From Bacteroidales bacterium (lineage in GTDB: Bacteria; Bacteroidota; Bacteroidia; Bacteroidales; UBA932): a DNA stretch of 64,000 bases. Made by a program: the position numbers and the translations under genes. Within the stretch, counting starts at the first letter, position 1, and each line of letters starts with the position of its first letter. Below the pieces are notes generated by a model. The model saw only the letters and a list, made by a program, of their open reading frames with translations. It did no database searches and was not told the DNA's origin. Positions 9,120-16,984 of this stretch are shown piece after piece. The stretch lies in contig JAGBVR010000001.1 of the NCBI GenBank assembly GCA_017630215.1, positions 1-64,000 of the forward strand, in the 5' to 3' direction.

Positions 9120-10289
9120 TTAAAGGCTATCGCGGGTTTTGTCGAAATGAGGTAAGTAATTGATTATTGTATTTCGGATGTTTTCGGCGGTAGTTGATGG
9201 ATTCATGGCTGAAGCTAGTTCTTCAGGACTTGCAGGCGTCGGCTGGATAGCGAATATTGAAACAAAGTCGCTGTTGCCTATGGCCTCGTCACTTAGATCG
9301 ATTAATCCGCCAATGGCCAGAACGGGTATGCCTTTCCTGTCCGCTCTGTTCAGAACTCTTGATGGAAGTTTACCTCGGAAAGTCTGACTGTCAATTCTTC
9401 CCTCTCCTGTTATGACAAGGTCTGCATTTTCTATGATTTCCTCGAATCTGACTGCATCCAGAATAAGGTCTGCACCTTTGCGCAGTTTTCCGTTCAGGAA
9501 TGCATATAGTGCTCCACCGGTCCCTCCTGCTGCGCCGGATCCTTCGGTCTTTCCCAGGTCGATACCGTATTTACTCATGACTATAGAAGCGAATGATTGC
9601 ATCCCGGATTCCAGATTCTCTATGTCTGATGCGGATGCACCTTTCTGAGGTGCAAATACTCTTGTAGCTCCTTGCTTGCCATAAAACGGAGTCTCTACAT
9701 CACATACGACCGTAAATGAAGAAGATAAAAGTTCTTCTGCGACCATACTTGTGTCAATAGATGTTATCTCATGGAGTTTCTGTCCGCAGCAACCGCTTAT
9801 TAGTCTCCCTGTTCTGTCCATGAATCGGAATCCCAGCGCTTCCAGCATACCTGTGCCTCCGTCATTGGTAGCACTGCCTCCAAGTCCGATGATGAATCTT
9901 CGGCATCCTCTTTCGAATGCATCCAGAATCATTTGACCGGTGCCGAATGTGGAGGTTTTCAGAGGGTCTAGTTCTTCTGATGCAAGAAGGGTGATCCCGC
10001 TGGCTTGTGCCATTTCTATTATAGCGGTCAGACCTTCTGAGTCTGTGTGCAACGCATAACGGACGTTGCAGTCCCGGCCGATAGGGTCTTTTGCACTGAT
10101 TGATACCCATTCGCATGTCATGGTGTCTGCGATTGCATTGCATGTACCTTCGCCGCCGTCTCCGAGTACGAGGCTGATTATTTCACATGCGGGATATATG
10201 CTACGGATTCCGTCTGCAGCTGCTTCCGCGACCTCGGCGGATGAAAGCGAACCTTTGAACGAGTCTGACGCTATGACGATTTTCTTCAT
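9120..10289 (-). CDS. glxK: Glycerate 2-kinase (GlxK family)
   Basis: 389 residues. Phosphorylates glycerate to 2-phosphoglycerate, feeding it to enolase and lower glycolysis. Motifs of the GlxK/GarK family are the N-terminal MKKIVIASDSFKGSLSS, GDGGEGT, GLGGSATNDGG (about residue 125-135) and ITGEGRIDSQT, then a Gly-rich segment GSGAAGGTGG. The reading frame extends 14 codons upstream, but the MKKIVIASD start is where the family begins, so 10289 is chosen. A -7-like TACTTTTG lies at 10316-10309 on the minus strand. It is monocistronic, with tRNA-Glu and its terminator upstream. Confidence 0.95.
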   Translation of the reverse strand: MKKIVIASDSFKGSLSSAEVAEAAADGIRSIYPACEIISLVLGDGGEGTCNAIADTMTCEWVSISAKDPIGRDCNVRYALHTDSEGLTAIIEMAQASGITLLASEELDPLKTSTFGTGQMILDAFERGCRRFIIGLGGSATNDGGTGMLEALGFRFMDRTGRLISGCCGQKLHEITSIDTSMVAEELLSSSFTVVCDVETPFYGKQGATRVFAPQKGASASDIENLESGMQSFASIVMSKYGIDLGKTEGSGAAGGTGGALYAFLNGKLRKGADLILDAVRFEEIIENADLVITGEGRIDSQTFRGKLPSRVLNRADRKGIPVLAIGGLIDLSDEAIGNSDFVSIFAIQPTPASPEELASAMNPSTTAENIRNTIINYLPHFDKTRDSL

Positions 10290-10335
10290 TGAAATATTGT
10301 CTGGATAGCAAAAGTATAAAGTCCTGTGCAAATAT

Positions 10336-10365
10336 AACGAAAAAGGTCAGCATTTCTGCTGACCT
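10336..10365 (-). terminator. Terminator after tRNA-Glu
   Basis: On the minus strand AGGTCAGC pairs with GCTGACCT (10358-10365 with 10344-10351) around AGAAAT, followed by TTTTTCG. Confidence 0.85.
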
Positions 10366-10366
10366 C

Positions 10367-10441
10367 TGGTAGTCGGTAGGGGAATCGAACCCCTATTGCA
10401 AGATTGAGAATCTTGAGTACTAACCGTTATACGAACCGACC
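10367..10441 (-). tRNA. tRNA-Glu (anticodon CTC)
   Basis: On the minus strand the acceptor GGTCGGT pairs with ACCGACT, followed by discriminator A and an encoded CCA. The anticodon stem CAAGA/TCTTG encloses TTCTCAA with anticodon CTC (plus-strand 10406-10408). The T-arm is AGGGG-TTCGATT-CCCCT. The layout matches bacterial tRNA-Glu, including the TTCGT after the acceptor. Confidence 0.95.
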
Positions 10442-10469
10442 GTTAGTGTTGTTCTTTTGAGAACGGATG

Positions 10470-10499
10470 CAAAGGTACGCATTTTTTTGATATCCGCAA
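10470..10499 (-). promoter_or_regulatory. Promoter for tRNA-Glu
   Basis: On the minus strand TTG (10499-10497), 19 bases, then TACCTTTG (10477-10470). Full match to the Bacteroidota consensus, 28 bases ahead of the tRNA. Confidence 0.75.
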
Positions 10500-10531
10500 A
10501 TTTTTTTTTCGTTTTTTGAGAAAAAGTGAAC

Positions 10532-10900
10532 TTATTTCAAAAAAACGAAGAAGACTGCCATGATAAGGCAGAAAAATGCAGCAAAATGATTCCATTGAAG
10601 GCTCTGTCCTTTGAACATTACAGTAACAAGAACTGTAAATACAGTGAGAGAAATCACTTCCTGAATGATTTTAAGCTGCATGAGATTGAAGGGACCTCCG
10701 TTTTCGATGAAACCGATTCTGTTGGCTGGTACCTGGGCACAATATTCGAGGAATGCGACTCCCCAGGAGAATAGAATAACTACTATGAGTGGCCAGCCCG
10801 AAGAGATTTTCATTTCCTGCAGCTTCAGGTGTCCGTACCAGGCGAATGTCATGAAGACGTTCGATGCTATAAGGAGTAAGATTGTCCAGATCGCTTTCAT
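10532..10900 (-). CDS. DUF486 (DMT-superfamily) small membrane protein
   Basis: 122 residues with four predicted membrane helices (about 4-22, 38-56, 72-95, 100-121). The NVFMTFAWYGHLK segment and the central PANRIG are characteristic of DUF486, a single-domain relative of the drug/metabolite transporter superfamily. The transported substrate is unknown. A -7-like TACTTTTG sits at 10926-10919 on the minus strand. It is divergent from glmM, with which it shares the 89-base promoter region. Confidence 0.88.
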   Translation of the reverse strand: MKAIWTILLLIASNVFMTFAWYGHLKLQEMKISSGWPLIVVILFSWGVAFLEYCAQVPANRIGFIENGGPFNLMQLKIIQEVISLTVFTVLVTVMFKGQSLQWNHFAAFFCLIMAVFFVFLK

Positions 10901-10935
10901 GTTTGTTCAATTAGGCTGCAAAAGTAATATTAAAT

Positions 10936-10966
10936 TTGTAATTGCAGGCATAAAACTTTAAATTTG
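10936..10966 (+). promoter_or_regulatory. Promoter for glmM
   Basis: TTG (10936-10938), 20 bases, TAAATTTG (10959-10966), 24 bases ahead of the ATG. Confidence 0.65.
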
Positions 10967-10989
10967 CAAGATTGCGAAAATGAAAAAAT

Positions 10990-12441
10990 ATGACACTTAT
11001 TAAATCAATATCGGGTATCCGCGGAACTATTGGTGGTGCACCGGGCACTTCTCTTACTCCGCTTGACATTGTTAAATTTACTTACGCTTACTGCGAAAAG
11101 ATGAAGGAGCGCCGTCCGAAGGCAGAAGGGGAGAGATATAAGGTAGTGGTGGGAAAAGATGCACGTCTTTCCGGCGATATGGTAGAGCATCTCGTTTGTG
11201 GAACTTTGGTCGCATGTGGCGTTGATGTGGTAAAAGCCGGATTTTCTTCGACTCCGACTACTGAGATGGCTGTTGTTTTCGAGCAGGCTGATGGCGGAAT
11301 CATTCTTACTGCTTCTCATAATCCTAAGCAGTGGAATGCCCTTAAGCTTCTCAATGAAAAAGGGGAGTTCCTCAATGCAGAAGAGGGAGCTGCCATTCTT
11401 GAATGTGCTGAAAAAGAAGAATTCACTTTCGCTGACGTGGATTCGCTCGGAGATATTGAAGAGAAGGATTTCACAGATCAGCATCTTGATGCAGTTCTTG
11501 CGCTGCCGGCAGTCGACGTAGAGGCTGTCCGGAATGCTCATTTCAAGGTGGCTCTTGATGCAGTCAATTCGGTAGGTGGAATCATTATGCCACGACTTAT
11601 GGAAAGAATGGGTGTGGAATGCATATGTGTCAATTGCGAGCCTACTGGTGAATTTGCTCATAATCCTGAGCCGCTTCCGGCTAATCTTACAGAACTTTCC
11701 GATGCTGTAAAGGCAAATGATGCCGATCTGGGTATTTCTGTGGACCCTGATGTAGACCGTCTTGCCCTTATCTGTGAGGACGGACAGCCTTTCGGTGAGG
11801 AATATACCCTTGTCAGCGTGGCTGACTATCTTTTGAGCAGAGTATATAATGAGGCACTCGAGACTGGTAAGTCTATGGAGGAAATCTCAGAACCATACCT
11901 TATGACAACCTCTTCAAATCTTTCTTCTTCAAGGGCTCTTCGCGATGTCACCGAACAATACGGCGGTGATTATTATGCAGCAGCAGTAGGTGAGGTCAAT
12001 GTGACTACCAGAATGAAGGAGTGCGGATGCCTCATCGGTGGAGAAGGCAATGGTGGCGTAATCTATCCGGCACTTCACTATGGACGAGATGCAATGGTGG
12101 GTGTGGCGCTTTTCCTTACCAATCTCGCTTATAAGAAGATGAAGGTTTCGGAACTTCTTGCGACATATCCTAAGTATGTCATAGCAAAGAATAAGATAGA
12201 ACTTTCAGACAGTGCACTTATCGACAGGATCCTGGAAGAAGTGAAATCTGTATATGCTTGCGAAGATATAAATACCATCGATGGCGTGAAGATTTCATTT
12301 GAGGACCGTAAGGAGTGGGTACATCTGCGACGCTCCAATACAGAACCGATCATCAGAATCTATGCAGAGGCAGCAACGAAAGAGGCAGCTGACGCTCTCG
12401 CGCAGCAGATTATCGATATTGCAGAATCTATCATTAAATAG
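10990..12441 (+). CDS. glmM: Phosphoglucosamine mutase (phosphohexomutase family)
   Basis: 483 residues. Expected to convert glucosamine-6-phosphate to glucosamine-1-phosphate for UDP-GlcNAc and cell-wall synthesis. Landmarks are SGIRGTIGG at the N-terminus, the phosphoserine loop TASHNP (Ser109), the metal loop DPDVDRLAL, the sugar-binding loop GEGNGG, and the phosphate-binding RRSNTEPIIRIYAE near the C-terminus. This is all four domains at the normal length. Substrate preference between GlmM and phosphomannomutase cannot be settled from motifs alone, but GlmM is the usual assignment in Bacteroidota. A NamZ-like peptidoglycan gene follows 35 bases later. Confidence 0.93.
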   Translation: MTLIKSISGIRGTIGGAPGTSLTPLDIVKFTYAYCEKMKERRPKAEGERYKVVVGKDARLSGDMVEHLVCGTLVACGVDVVKAGFSSTPTTEMAVVFEQADGGIILTASHNPKQWNALKLLNEKGEFLNAEEGAAILECAEKEEFTFADVDSLGDIEEKDFTDQHLDAVLALPAVDVEAVRNAHFKVALDAVNSVGGIIMPRLMERMGVECICVNCEPTGEFAHNPEPLPANLTELSDAVKANDADLGISVDPDVDRLALICEDGQPFGEEYTLVSVADYLLSRVYNEALETGKSMEEISEPYLMTTSSNLSSSRALRDVTEQYGGDYYAAAVGEVNVTTRMKECGCLIGGEGNGGVIYPALHYGRDAMVGVALFLTNLAYKKMKVSELLATYPKYVIAKNKIELSDSALIDRILEEVKSVYACEDINTIDGVKISFEDRKEWVHLRRSNTEPIIRIYAEAATKEAADALAQQIIDIAESIIK

Positions 12442-12442
12442 A

Positions 12443-12469
12443 AGATTCCCGGTCAGGCCGGGAATGACG
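12443..12469. repeat. Dispersed palindromic repeat, copy 1
   Basis: AGATTCCCGG...CCGGGAATGACG, a short palindrome (ATTCCCGG 12445-12452 with CCGGGAAT 12458-12465) between glmM and the next gene. It shares its AGATTC start and GAATGAC end with the elements at 45002 and 48125-48196. Confidence 0.6.
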
Positions 12470-12476
12470 AAGAATT

Positions 12477-13544
12477 ATGTTTTCATTCAGAACGACATCA
12501 TTGGAAGAACAGCTTGACAAGGCGCTGCATGAAGGCAAGGTCGGCTGCTTCTGCACTCAGAACTGTTGGGATACCCAGCGCGGCAGATACATGTATGACA
12601 TATTCCGTGAAAGAGGTAATCTTGCTATAATATTCACCCCTCGTGATACGGAACTTACTCCTTTGACTAACCATATCGAGTTTTCGGATGAAGATCTGAA
12701 AGGTCTTAATGCTGTGGTAGTGGAGATTCAGGATGTAGGAGCCAGGTATTTCAATTATACGAAGGATGTGTTCCGTCTGATGGATGCACTTAAGGCGATG
12801 AAAGACGACGCCCCGTCAATGTATATAGTGGACCATAATAATCCCGCAGGAAGGATCGTGGAAGGTACGATGCCGTCATCGCATGCAGAAATCAATGTCC
12901 CTAAGGTAGCCCATCGTCATGGGCTTACGCTTGGCGAACTTGCTAATCTTTATTATCATGAGATCGGAGCCAAGTTTGCTCTGCACGTGATTTCGGCTCT
13001 TGCTACGGATTCGAATCATCAGCTGATGCCATGGACAATTGCTCCGGCTTCCGATATTCCCGGTCTTTTTACCTGTGACATGTACAGTGGAGGCGGTCTC
13101 TGGAATAACACCAATATCACTCCCGGTATCGGAACAGCACGTCCGTACGAGTATTTCGGGGCTCCTTTCGTGAAGACGGGAGGCCGTGATATTGTTCCTG
13201 TGGCTGAGGGTGTTATGCTCCGTCCTTGCTCGTTCACTCCATCTTGTGGCCGTTATGCCGGACAGAAATGCTATGGCTATCAGCTGATGCGTGAGCCGGG
13301 AGTGGAATATCATTCATTGATGCATACTCTACAGATGCTCAGGTTCTTCAAGTCGGAGTACGAAGAGTTCCGCTTGGAGGATGGATTTGAAGCAAAACTT
13401 TCTGACCAGGTGCTTCTTGATTATATAAACGGAGCCATATCTTGGGAGGAAGTGCGCGAACATATCAAGATTGAAGAGCAGAAATGGATCAGAAAAGCCA
13501 AGAAGTTCAGTCTTTATGAAGATCAACCAAGCAGAATTAAATAA
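12477..13544 (+). CDS. NamZ-like (DUF1343) exo-beta-N-acetylmuramidase family protein
   Basis: 355 residues. The family head VGCFCTQN, the IQDVGARYFNYTKDVFRLMD segment, VDHNNPAGR with VEG following, and ARPYEYFGAPF match DUF1343, whose characterised member NamZ removes terminal N-acetylmuramic acid from peptidoglycan fragments. No signal peptide is visible: the protein begins MFSFRTTSLEEQ and the next upstream frame offers none, so it is predicted cytoplasmic, unlike the usual exported forms. It follows glmM closely in the same direction, which would fit amino-sugar recycling. The exact substrate is unproven. Confidence 0.85.
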   Translation: MFSFRTTSLEEQLDKALHEGKVGCFCTQNCWDTQRGRYMYDIFRERGNLAIIFTPRDTELTPLTNHIEFSDEDLKGLNAVVVEIQDVGARYFNYTKDVFRLMDALKAMKDDAPSMYIVDHNNPAGRIVEGTMPSSHAEINVPKVAHRHGLTLGELANLYYHEIGAKFALHVISALATDSNHQLMPWTIAPASDIPGLFTCDMYSGGGLWNNTNITPGIGTARPYEYFGAPFVKTGGRDIVPVAEGVMLRPCSFTPSCGRYAGQKCYGYQLMREPGVEYHSLMHTLQMLRFFKSEYEEFRLEDGFEAKLSDQVLLDYINGAISWEEVREHIKIEEQKWIRKAKKFSLYEDQPSRIK

Positions 13545-13550
13545 AAAAGC

Positions 13551-13581
13551 TTGTTTGTTTGATGTAAAAGCCGTATATTTG
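13551..13581 (+). promoter_or_regulatory. Promoter for rpmE2
   Basis: TTG (13551-13553), 20 bases, TATATTTG (13574-13581), 35 bases before the L31 start codon. Confidence 0.75.
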
Positions 13582-13616
13582 CGCCGCATTTTAGTTAACT
13601 AACAATTTATAACGTT

Positions 13617-13865
13617 ATGAAGAAAGGTATACATCCCGAAACCTACCGTCTTGTAGCTTTCAAGGATATGTCAAACGATCAGGTGTTCATCACTCGCTCA
13701 TGCGCAAACACCAAGGAGACAATCGAGATCGAGGGCGTTGAGTACCCAGTAGTAAAGCTCGAAATCTCTAACACATCTCATCCATTCTACACTGGTAAGA
13801 TGAAGCTTGTCGATACAGCAGGTCGTGTTGATAAATTCTATCAGAGATACGCAAAGAAGAAGTAA
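13617..13865 (+). CDS. rpmE2: 50S ribosomal protein L31 type B
   Basis: 82 residues. The sequence MKKGIHPETYRLV...STRSC-like core, SHPFYTGK and the end VDKFYQRYAKKK match type-B L31. The CxxC zinc pair of type-A L31 is absent (only Cys30 is present), as expected for the zinc-independent form. It is a structural protein of the large subunit at the subunit interface. It has its own promoter and a strong terminator, so it is monocistronic. Confidence 0.97.
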   Translation: MKKGIHPETYRLVAFKDMSNDQVFITRSCANTKETIEIEGVEYPVVKLEISNTSHPFYTGKMKLVDTAGRVDKFYQRYAKKK

Positions 13866-13890
13866 TTCTTCCAAGACATACAGGTACAGA

Positions 13891-13922
13891 CGGTCCGCAG
13901 GATACTGCGGACCGTTTTTTTA
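13891..13922 (+). terminator. Terminator after rpmE2
   Basis: CGGTCCGCAG (13891-13900) pairs with CTGCGGACCG (13905-13914), loop GATA, then TTTTTTTA. Confidence 0.95.
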
Positions 13923-13933
13923 TCGTTAAGTTT

Positions 13934-15553
13934 TTAGAAGAGGTTGGCTGACGTTGCCAAGGTCATCCGTTCTCCCGTAACCGGATGATTGAATGAGATT
14001 TCAAATGCGTGAAGATGCAGACGTGAAGCCGAAGAACCTCCGTATAGAAGGTCTCCTACAATGGGATGTCCAAGCCCGCGGGTGTGTGCCGAATGGACGC
14101 GAAGCTGGTGTGTACGGCCGGTATGTGGATGAAAGACAATATCAATGCTTCCGTCTCTTCTGACAGATGTCACTTCATAAGTTGTGATGGCGGTTTTTCC
14201 CTGCTGGGGATCCACCTTCTGTCGTGGCCTTTCGTCATAGTCTGCGCTTAGTGCCAGATGGATTTCTCCTGTATCTCCGATTCTGAGTTCCTTACCCTCG
14301 TCTGCTTTGGAAAGACGTGCTTTATATATTTTGGATATTTGGTGTTCCTCAAACTGTTTCTGAAGTGCTGCAGATGATTCTGCATTCTTTGCAAACAGGA
14401 TGATTCCGGATGTATCCATGTCCAGGCGGTGTACAGAAAGGAGTTTTTGTCCGTATGATTTGCTGAGCCATTCTTCAAGAGATTCCATTCCGTTGAGACC
14501 TGGGACAGATGGCATGCCGGAAGGCTTTGAAGCGGCAATCATATGCTCGTCTTCAAACACAATCTCTGCTTTTCCATGAAGCTGGTGACTGTCCGCCCCG
14601 ATCGTCAGCCCATGGAGCATGTATCTCAGCAGAGGGCCGCATTTACTGGTGCATGACGGGTAGAAATGACCTTGAGTCCGGACGGCAGTTTCAGGAGAAC
14701 GTCCATACCAGAACTCTCCCATTGCCAATGGCTTCAGAGCGTTTCTGTATGCGTATTCCAGGAGCTTTGGTGCTGCACATTCCCCCGTGCCTCCGGGAGC
14801 GACGAGTCCGTGGGCTCCAAAAATCTCCCCGATACTGGCTGTATTTCCAAGAGCATTGTGTACAATATATTGGCTGAATATCCACTTCTGAAGCTCGTCA
14901 GACATTTCCGAACGGAGCTTCTTCATTGTCTTTAAATCTTCTTCAAAAGCCTGAATCTCATCTTTGATTGAAGTGATTTTTGTTTCCCATCCGAGTTTCA
15001 ATCTTTTTAGTTCGGCCTTTTCAAACTGGCTTTCCCTGGTCAGTTCAGCCAGATGATAAGGGGTGTCCGTCAAATGTCTTTTCTCATCTCTCTCTCTTTT
15101 GGAAATGACCATCCGGGCCTTCATGAGGCCGATTTCCACATCTCTGTTACGCTCGGCATCTGACAGGATCTGTCTGAGATTCTTGAGCTGATGGCTGTTT
15201 TCCAGAACTGAGATCGATGTGTTGACTGCAGTGATCTCAGCTTCTCTTGCCTTGAAGTATCCCGATGGATCCAGCAAATCGAAAATCGGGGGAACGAACC
15301 CTTCAAGGTGGCTGTGGCCGGATACGTTTCCGGAAAATGCGGCAAGATAGCCGGTCTGTCCCGAGGCGTTCGAGACTACAAGGACTCCGAGCATCTTTCC
15401 CTCGGAAAAATATGATGAAAGTTCCTCCGAATCTGAAATTCTCTGCATCAGCATCTCGGCTGCAAGTCTTACCGATGCATGCGGTGAGTATCTGAACGGA
15501 TCTGTAAAACGCTCAGGTATATCAAAAGAAATTTCTGGAGGAAAGATATGCAT
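13934..15553 (-). CDS. RluA-family pseudouridine synthase with long N-terminal extension
   Basis: 539 residues from the chosen ATG at 15553, which overlaps the nth stop codon by one base (TGATG). The frame is open a further 21 codons upstream inside nth, but translational coupling supports this start. Residues about 326-539 are the catalytic domain, with HRLDMDTSG (catalytic Asp378) and GRTHQLRVH. Residues 1-325 form an extension with a charged coiled-coil stretch (about 100-225) and a CTSKC pair (301-305) within a GHFYPSC segment, seen in a recognised long subgroup of the family. It isomerises uridines in rRNA or tRNA; the target site is unknown. Confidence 0.9.
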   Translation of the reverse strand: MHIFPPEISFDIPERFTDPFRYSPHASVRLAAEMLMQRISDSEELSSYFSEGKMLGVLVVSNASGQTGYLAAFSGNVSGHSHLEGFVPPIFDLLDPSGYFKAREAEITAVNTSISVLENSHQLKNLRQILSDAERNRDVEIGLMKARMVISKRERDEKRHLTDTPYHLAELTRESQFEKAELKRLKLGWETKITSIKDEIQAFEEDLKTMKKLRSEMSDELQKWIFSQYIVHNALGNTASIGEIFGAHGLVAPGGTGECAAPKLLEYAYRNALKPLAMGEFWYGRSPETAVRTQGHFYPSCTSKCGPLLRYMLHGLTIGADSHQLHGKAEIVFEDEHMIAASKPSGMPSVPGLNGMESLEEWLSKSYGQKLLSVHRLDMDTSGIILFAKNAESSAALQKQFEEHQISKIYKARLSKADEGKELRIGDTGEIHLALSADYDERPRQKVDPQQGKTAITTYEVTSVRRDGSIDIVFHPHTGRTHQLRVHSAHTRGLGHPIVGDLLYGGSSASRLHLHAFEISFNHPVTGERMTLATSANLF

Positions 15554-16197
15554 CAGAGGACAAGATTGTTCGAGATGTATTCCTGGCAAAGGTCCTGAAG
15601 ACCGCATTCCTGACATTTAGGCTTGCGTGCTGTGCATACATACCTTCCGTGAAGGATGAGCCAGTGGTGAGCCTTTCCTCGCAGATTTTCGGCAAATCCG
15701 GCTGTGAGATCCTTCTCTACAGCCTCTACTGTACTGCCATAGGAAAGTCCGATTCGGCGGGAAACCCTGAATACGTGTGTGTCGACTGCGATGACCGGCT
15801 TGTCGTATATCACGGATGCAATTACATTTGCCGTTTTTCGTCCTACGCCCGGTAATGTCTCGAGCTGAGAGGTTTCAGAAGGAACGATGCTTCCGAAGTC
15901 GGTAACCAGTTTCTGAGCCATTCCTATGAGATGCTTTGCCTTATTGTTCGGAAATGATATTGACTTTATGAGGTCGTATACTTCTTCGAAAGTGGCGCTT
16001 GCAAGATCTTCTGGCTGGGGAAAGCGGGTGAAAATCTGCGGTGTATGCATGTTGACTCTTTTGTCAGTGCATTGGGCCGAAAGGATTACGGCGATCAGAA
16101 GGTGGAATGGGCTGTCGTAATGCAGCTCGGTCTCAGCCGTATCCATGTTGGCCGAGAACCACTGCGTCACGCGTGTGTATTTTTCGGAAATTTCCAT
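15553..16197 (-). CDS. nth: Endonuclease III
   Basis: 214 residues from the ATG at 16197, one base after the ftsE stop. An upstream in-frame ATG at 16230 would lie inside ftsE and is less likely. A base-excision-repair glycosylase/AP lyase for oxidised pyrimidines. Motifs are the helix-hairpin-helix LPGVGRKTANV containing the catalytic Lys, followed by the catalytic Asp in VDTHVFRVSRR, and the four-Cys iron-sulfur loop at the C-terminus (CTARKPKCQECGLQDLC). It forms an ftsE-nth-rluA-like minus-strand operon with overlapping or touching ends. Confidence 0.97.
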   Translation of the reverse strand: MEISEKYTRVTQWFSANMDTAETELHYDSPFHLLIAVILSAQCTDKRVNMHTPQIFTRFPQPEDLASATFEEVYDLIKSISFPNNKAKHLIGMAQKLVTDFGSIVPSETSQLETLPGVGRKTANVIASVIYDKPVIAVDTHVFRVSRRIGLSYGSTVEAVEKDLTAGFAENLRGKAHHWLILHGRYVCTARKPKCQECGLQDLCQEYISNNLVL

Positions 16198-16198
16198 G

Positions 16199-16912
16199 TC
16201 AGATGCTGAGCTCAAGACAAATATCTTCATCGCGACCCTGCTCTGTGCAGGTTTCGTTCATGCAGACCATTACTCGTCCGGGGTATGTTTCGAATATCTG
16301 TCTGTTGTGGGTGACCATAACGATAGCTGTGCCTTTCTCGCTGTTGATTCCTGTGAGAAGCTTCATAATGCCGTCTGCAGTCTCGTTGTCGAGGTTTCCG
16401 GTGGGCTCGTCTGCTATTATTACCTGAGGATCATTCAGGAGCGAACGTGCAATTGCGATTCGCTGCTGTTCTCCTCCTGAAAGCTGGTGGGGCATCTTGT
16501 GAGCCTTTCTTTCCATTCCGACTGCTTCAAGGACTTCTTTGATCCTTTTGGCTATATCGTTATCGTTTTTCCAGCCGGTGGCTTTGAGGACGAAAGAGAG
16601 ATTATCCTCGACTGAACGGTCCATAAGAAGTTGGAAGTCCTGGAATACCACTCCCATCTTCCTTCGGAGGAAAGGGATCTCCTTTTCTTTTATTCCGTTC
16701 AATATAAATCCGCAGGCTTCTCCTTCTCCGGTTTCAAGCGGGTTTTCGGCGATAATTGTCCTTATGATCGAGGTCTTTCCTGTGCCGACCTTTCCAACGA
16801 TATATACAAAGTCTCCCGGATATACATCCATGCTGAGATCGTTGATCACGACTGCTTCACCGTTTATTATGTCGGCGTTTCTGAACGATATGATAGGCTT
16901 CCTTTCTTCCAT
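16199..16912 (-). CDS. ftsE: Cell-division ABC ATPase FtsE
   Basis: 237 residues from MEERKPIISF; an upstream in-frame ATG adds eight codons and is not favoured. An ABC ATPase with Walker A GKVGTGKTS, Q-loop VVFQDFQLL, signature LSGGEQQR, Walker B VIIADEPTG and switch His in VTHN. The short length and the MGVVFQD/ADEPTGNLD pattern fit FtsE, which with FtsX controls peptidoglycan hydrolases at the septum. ftsX is not adjacent here, as nth follows directly, so a LolD-type role cannot be fully excluded. It is divergent from the TPR gene at 16985. Confidence 0.88.
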   Translation of the reverse strand: MEERKPIISFRNADIINGEAVVINDLSMDVYPGDFVYIVGKVGTGKTSIIRTIIAENPLETGEGEACGFILNGIKEKEIPFLRRKMGVVFQDFQLLMDRSVEDNLSFVLKATGWKNDNDIAKRIKEVLEAVGMERKAHKMPHQLSGGEQQRIAIARSLLNDPQVIIADEPTGNLDNETADGIMKLLTGINSEKGTAIVMVTHNRQIFETYPGRVMVCMNETCTEQGRDEDICLELSI

Positions 16913-16984
16913 CGCAAATAATGAATATAAGAACACAAATATAATGGAAAAATCGTTAAATTTGTAAAATTATATTTACATGAT

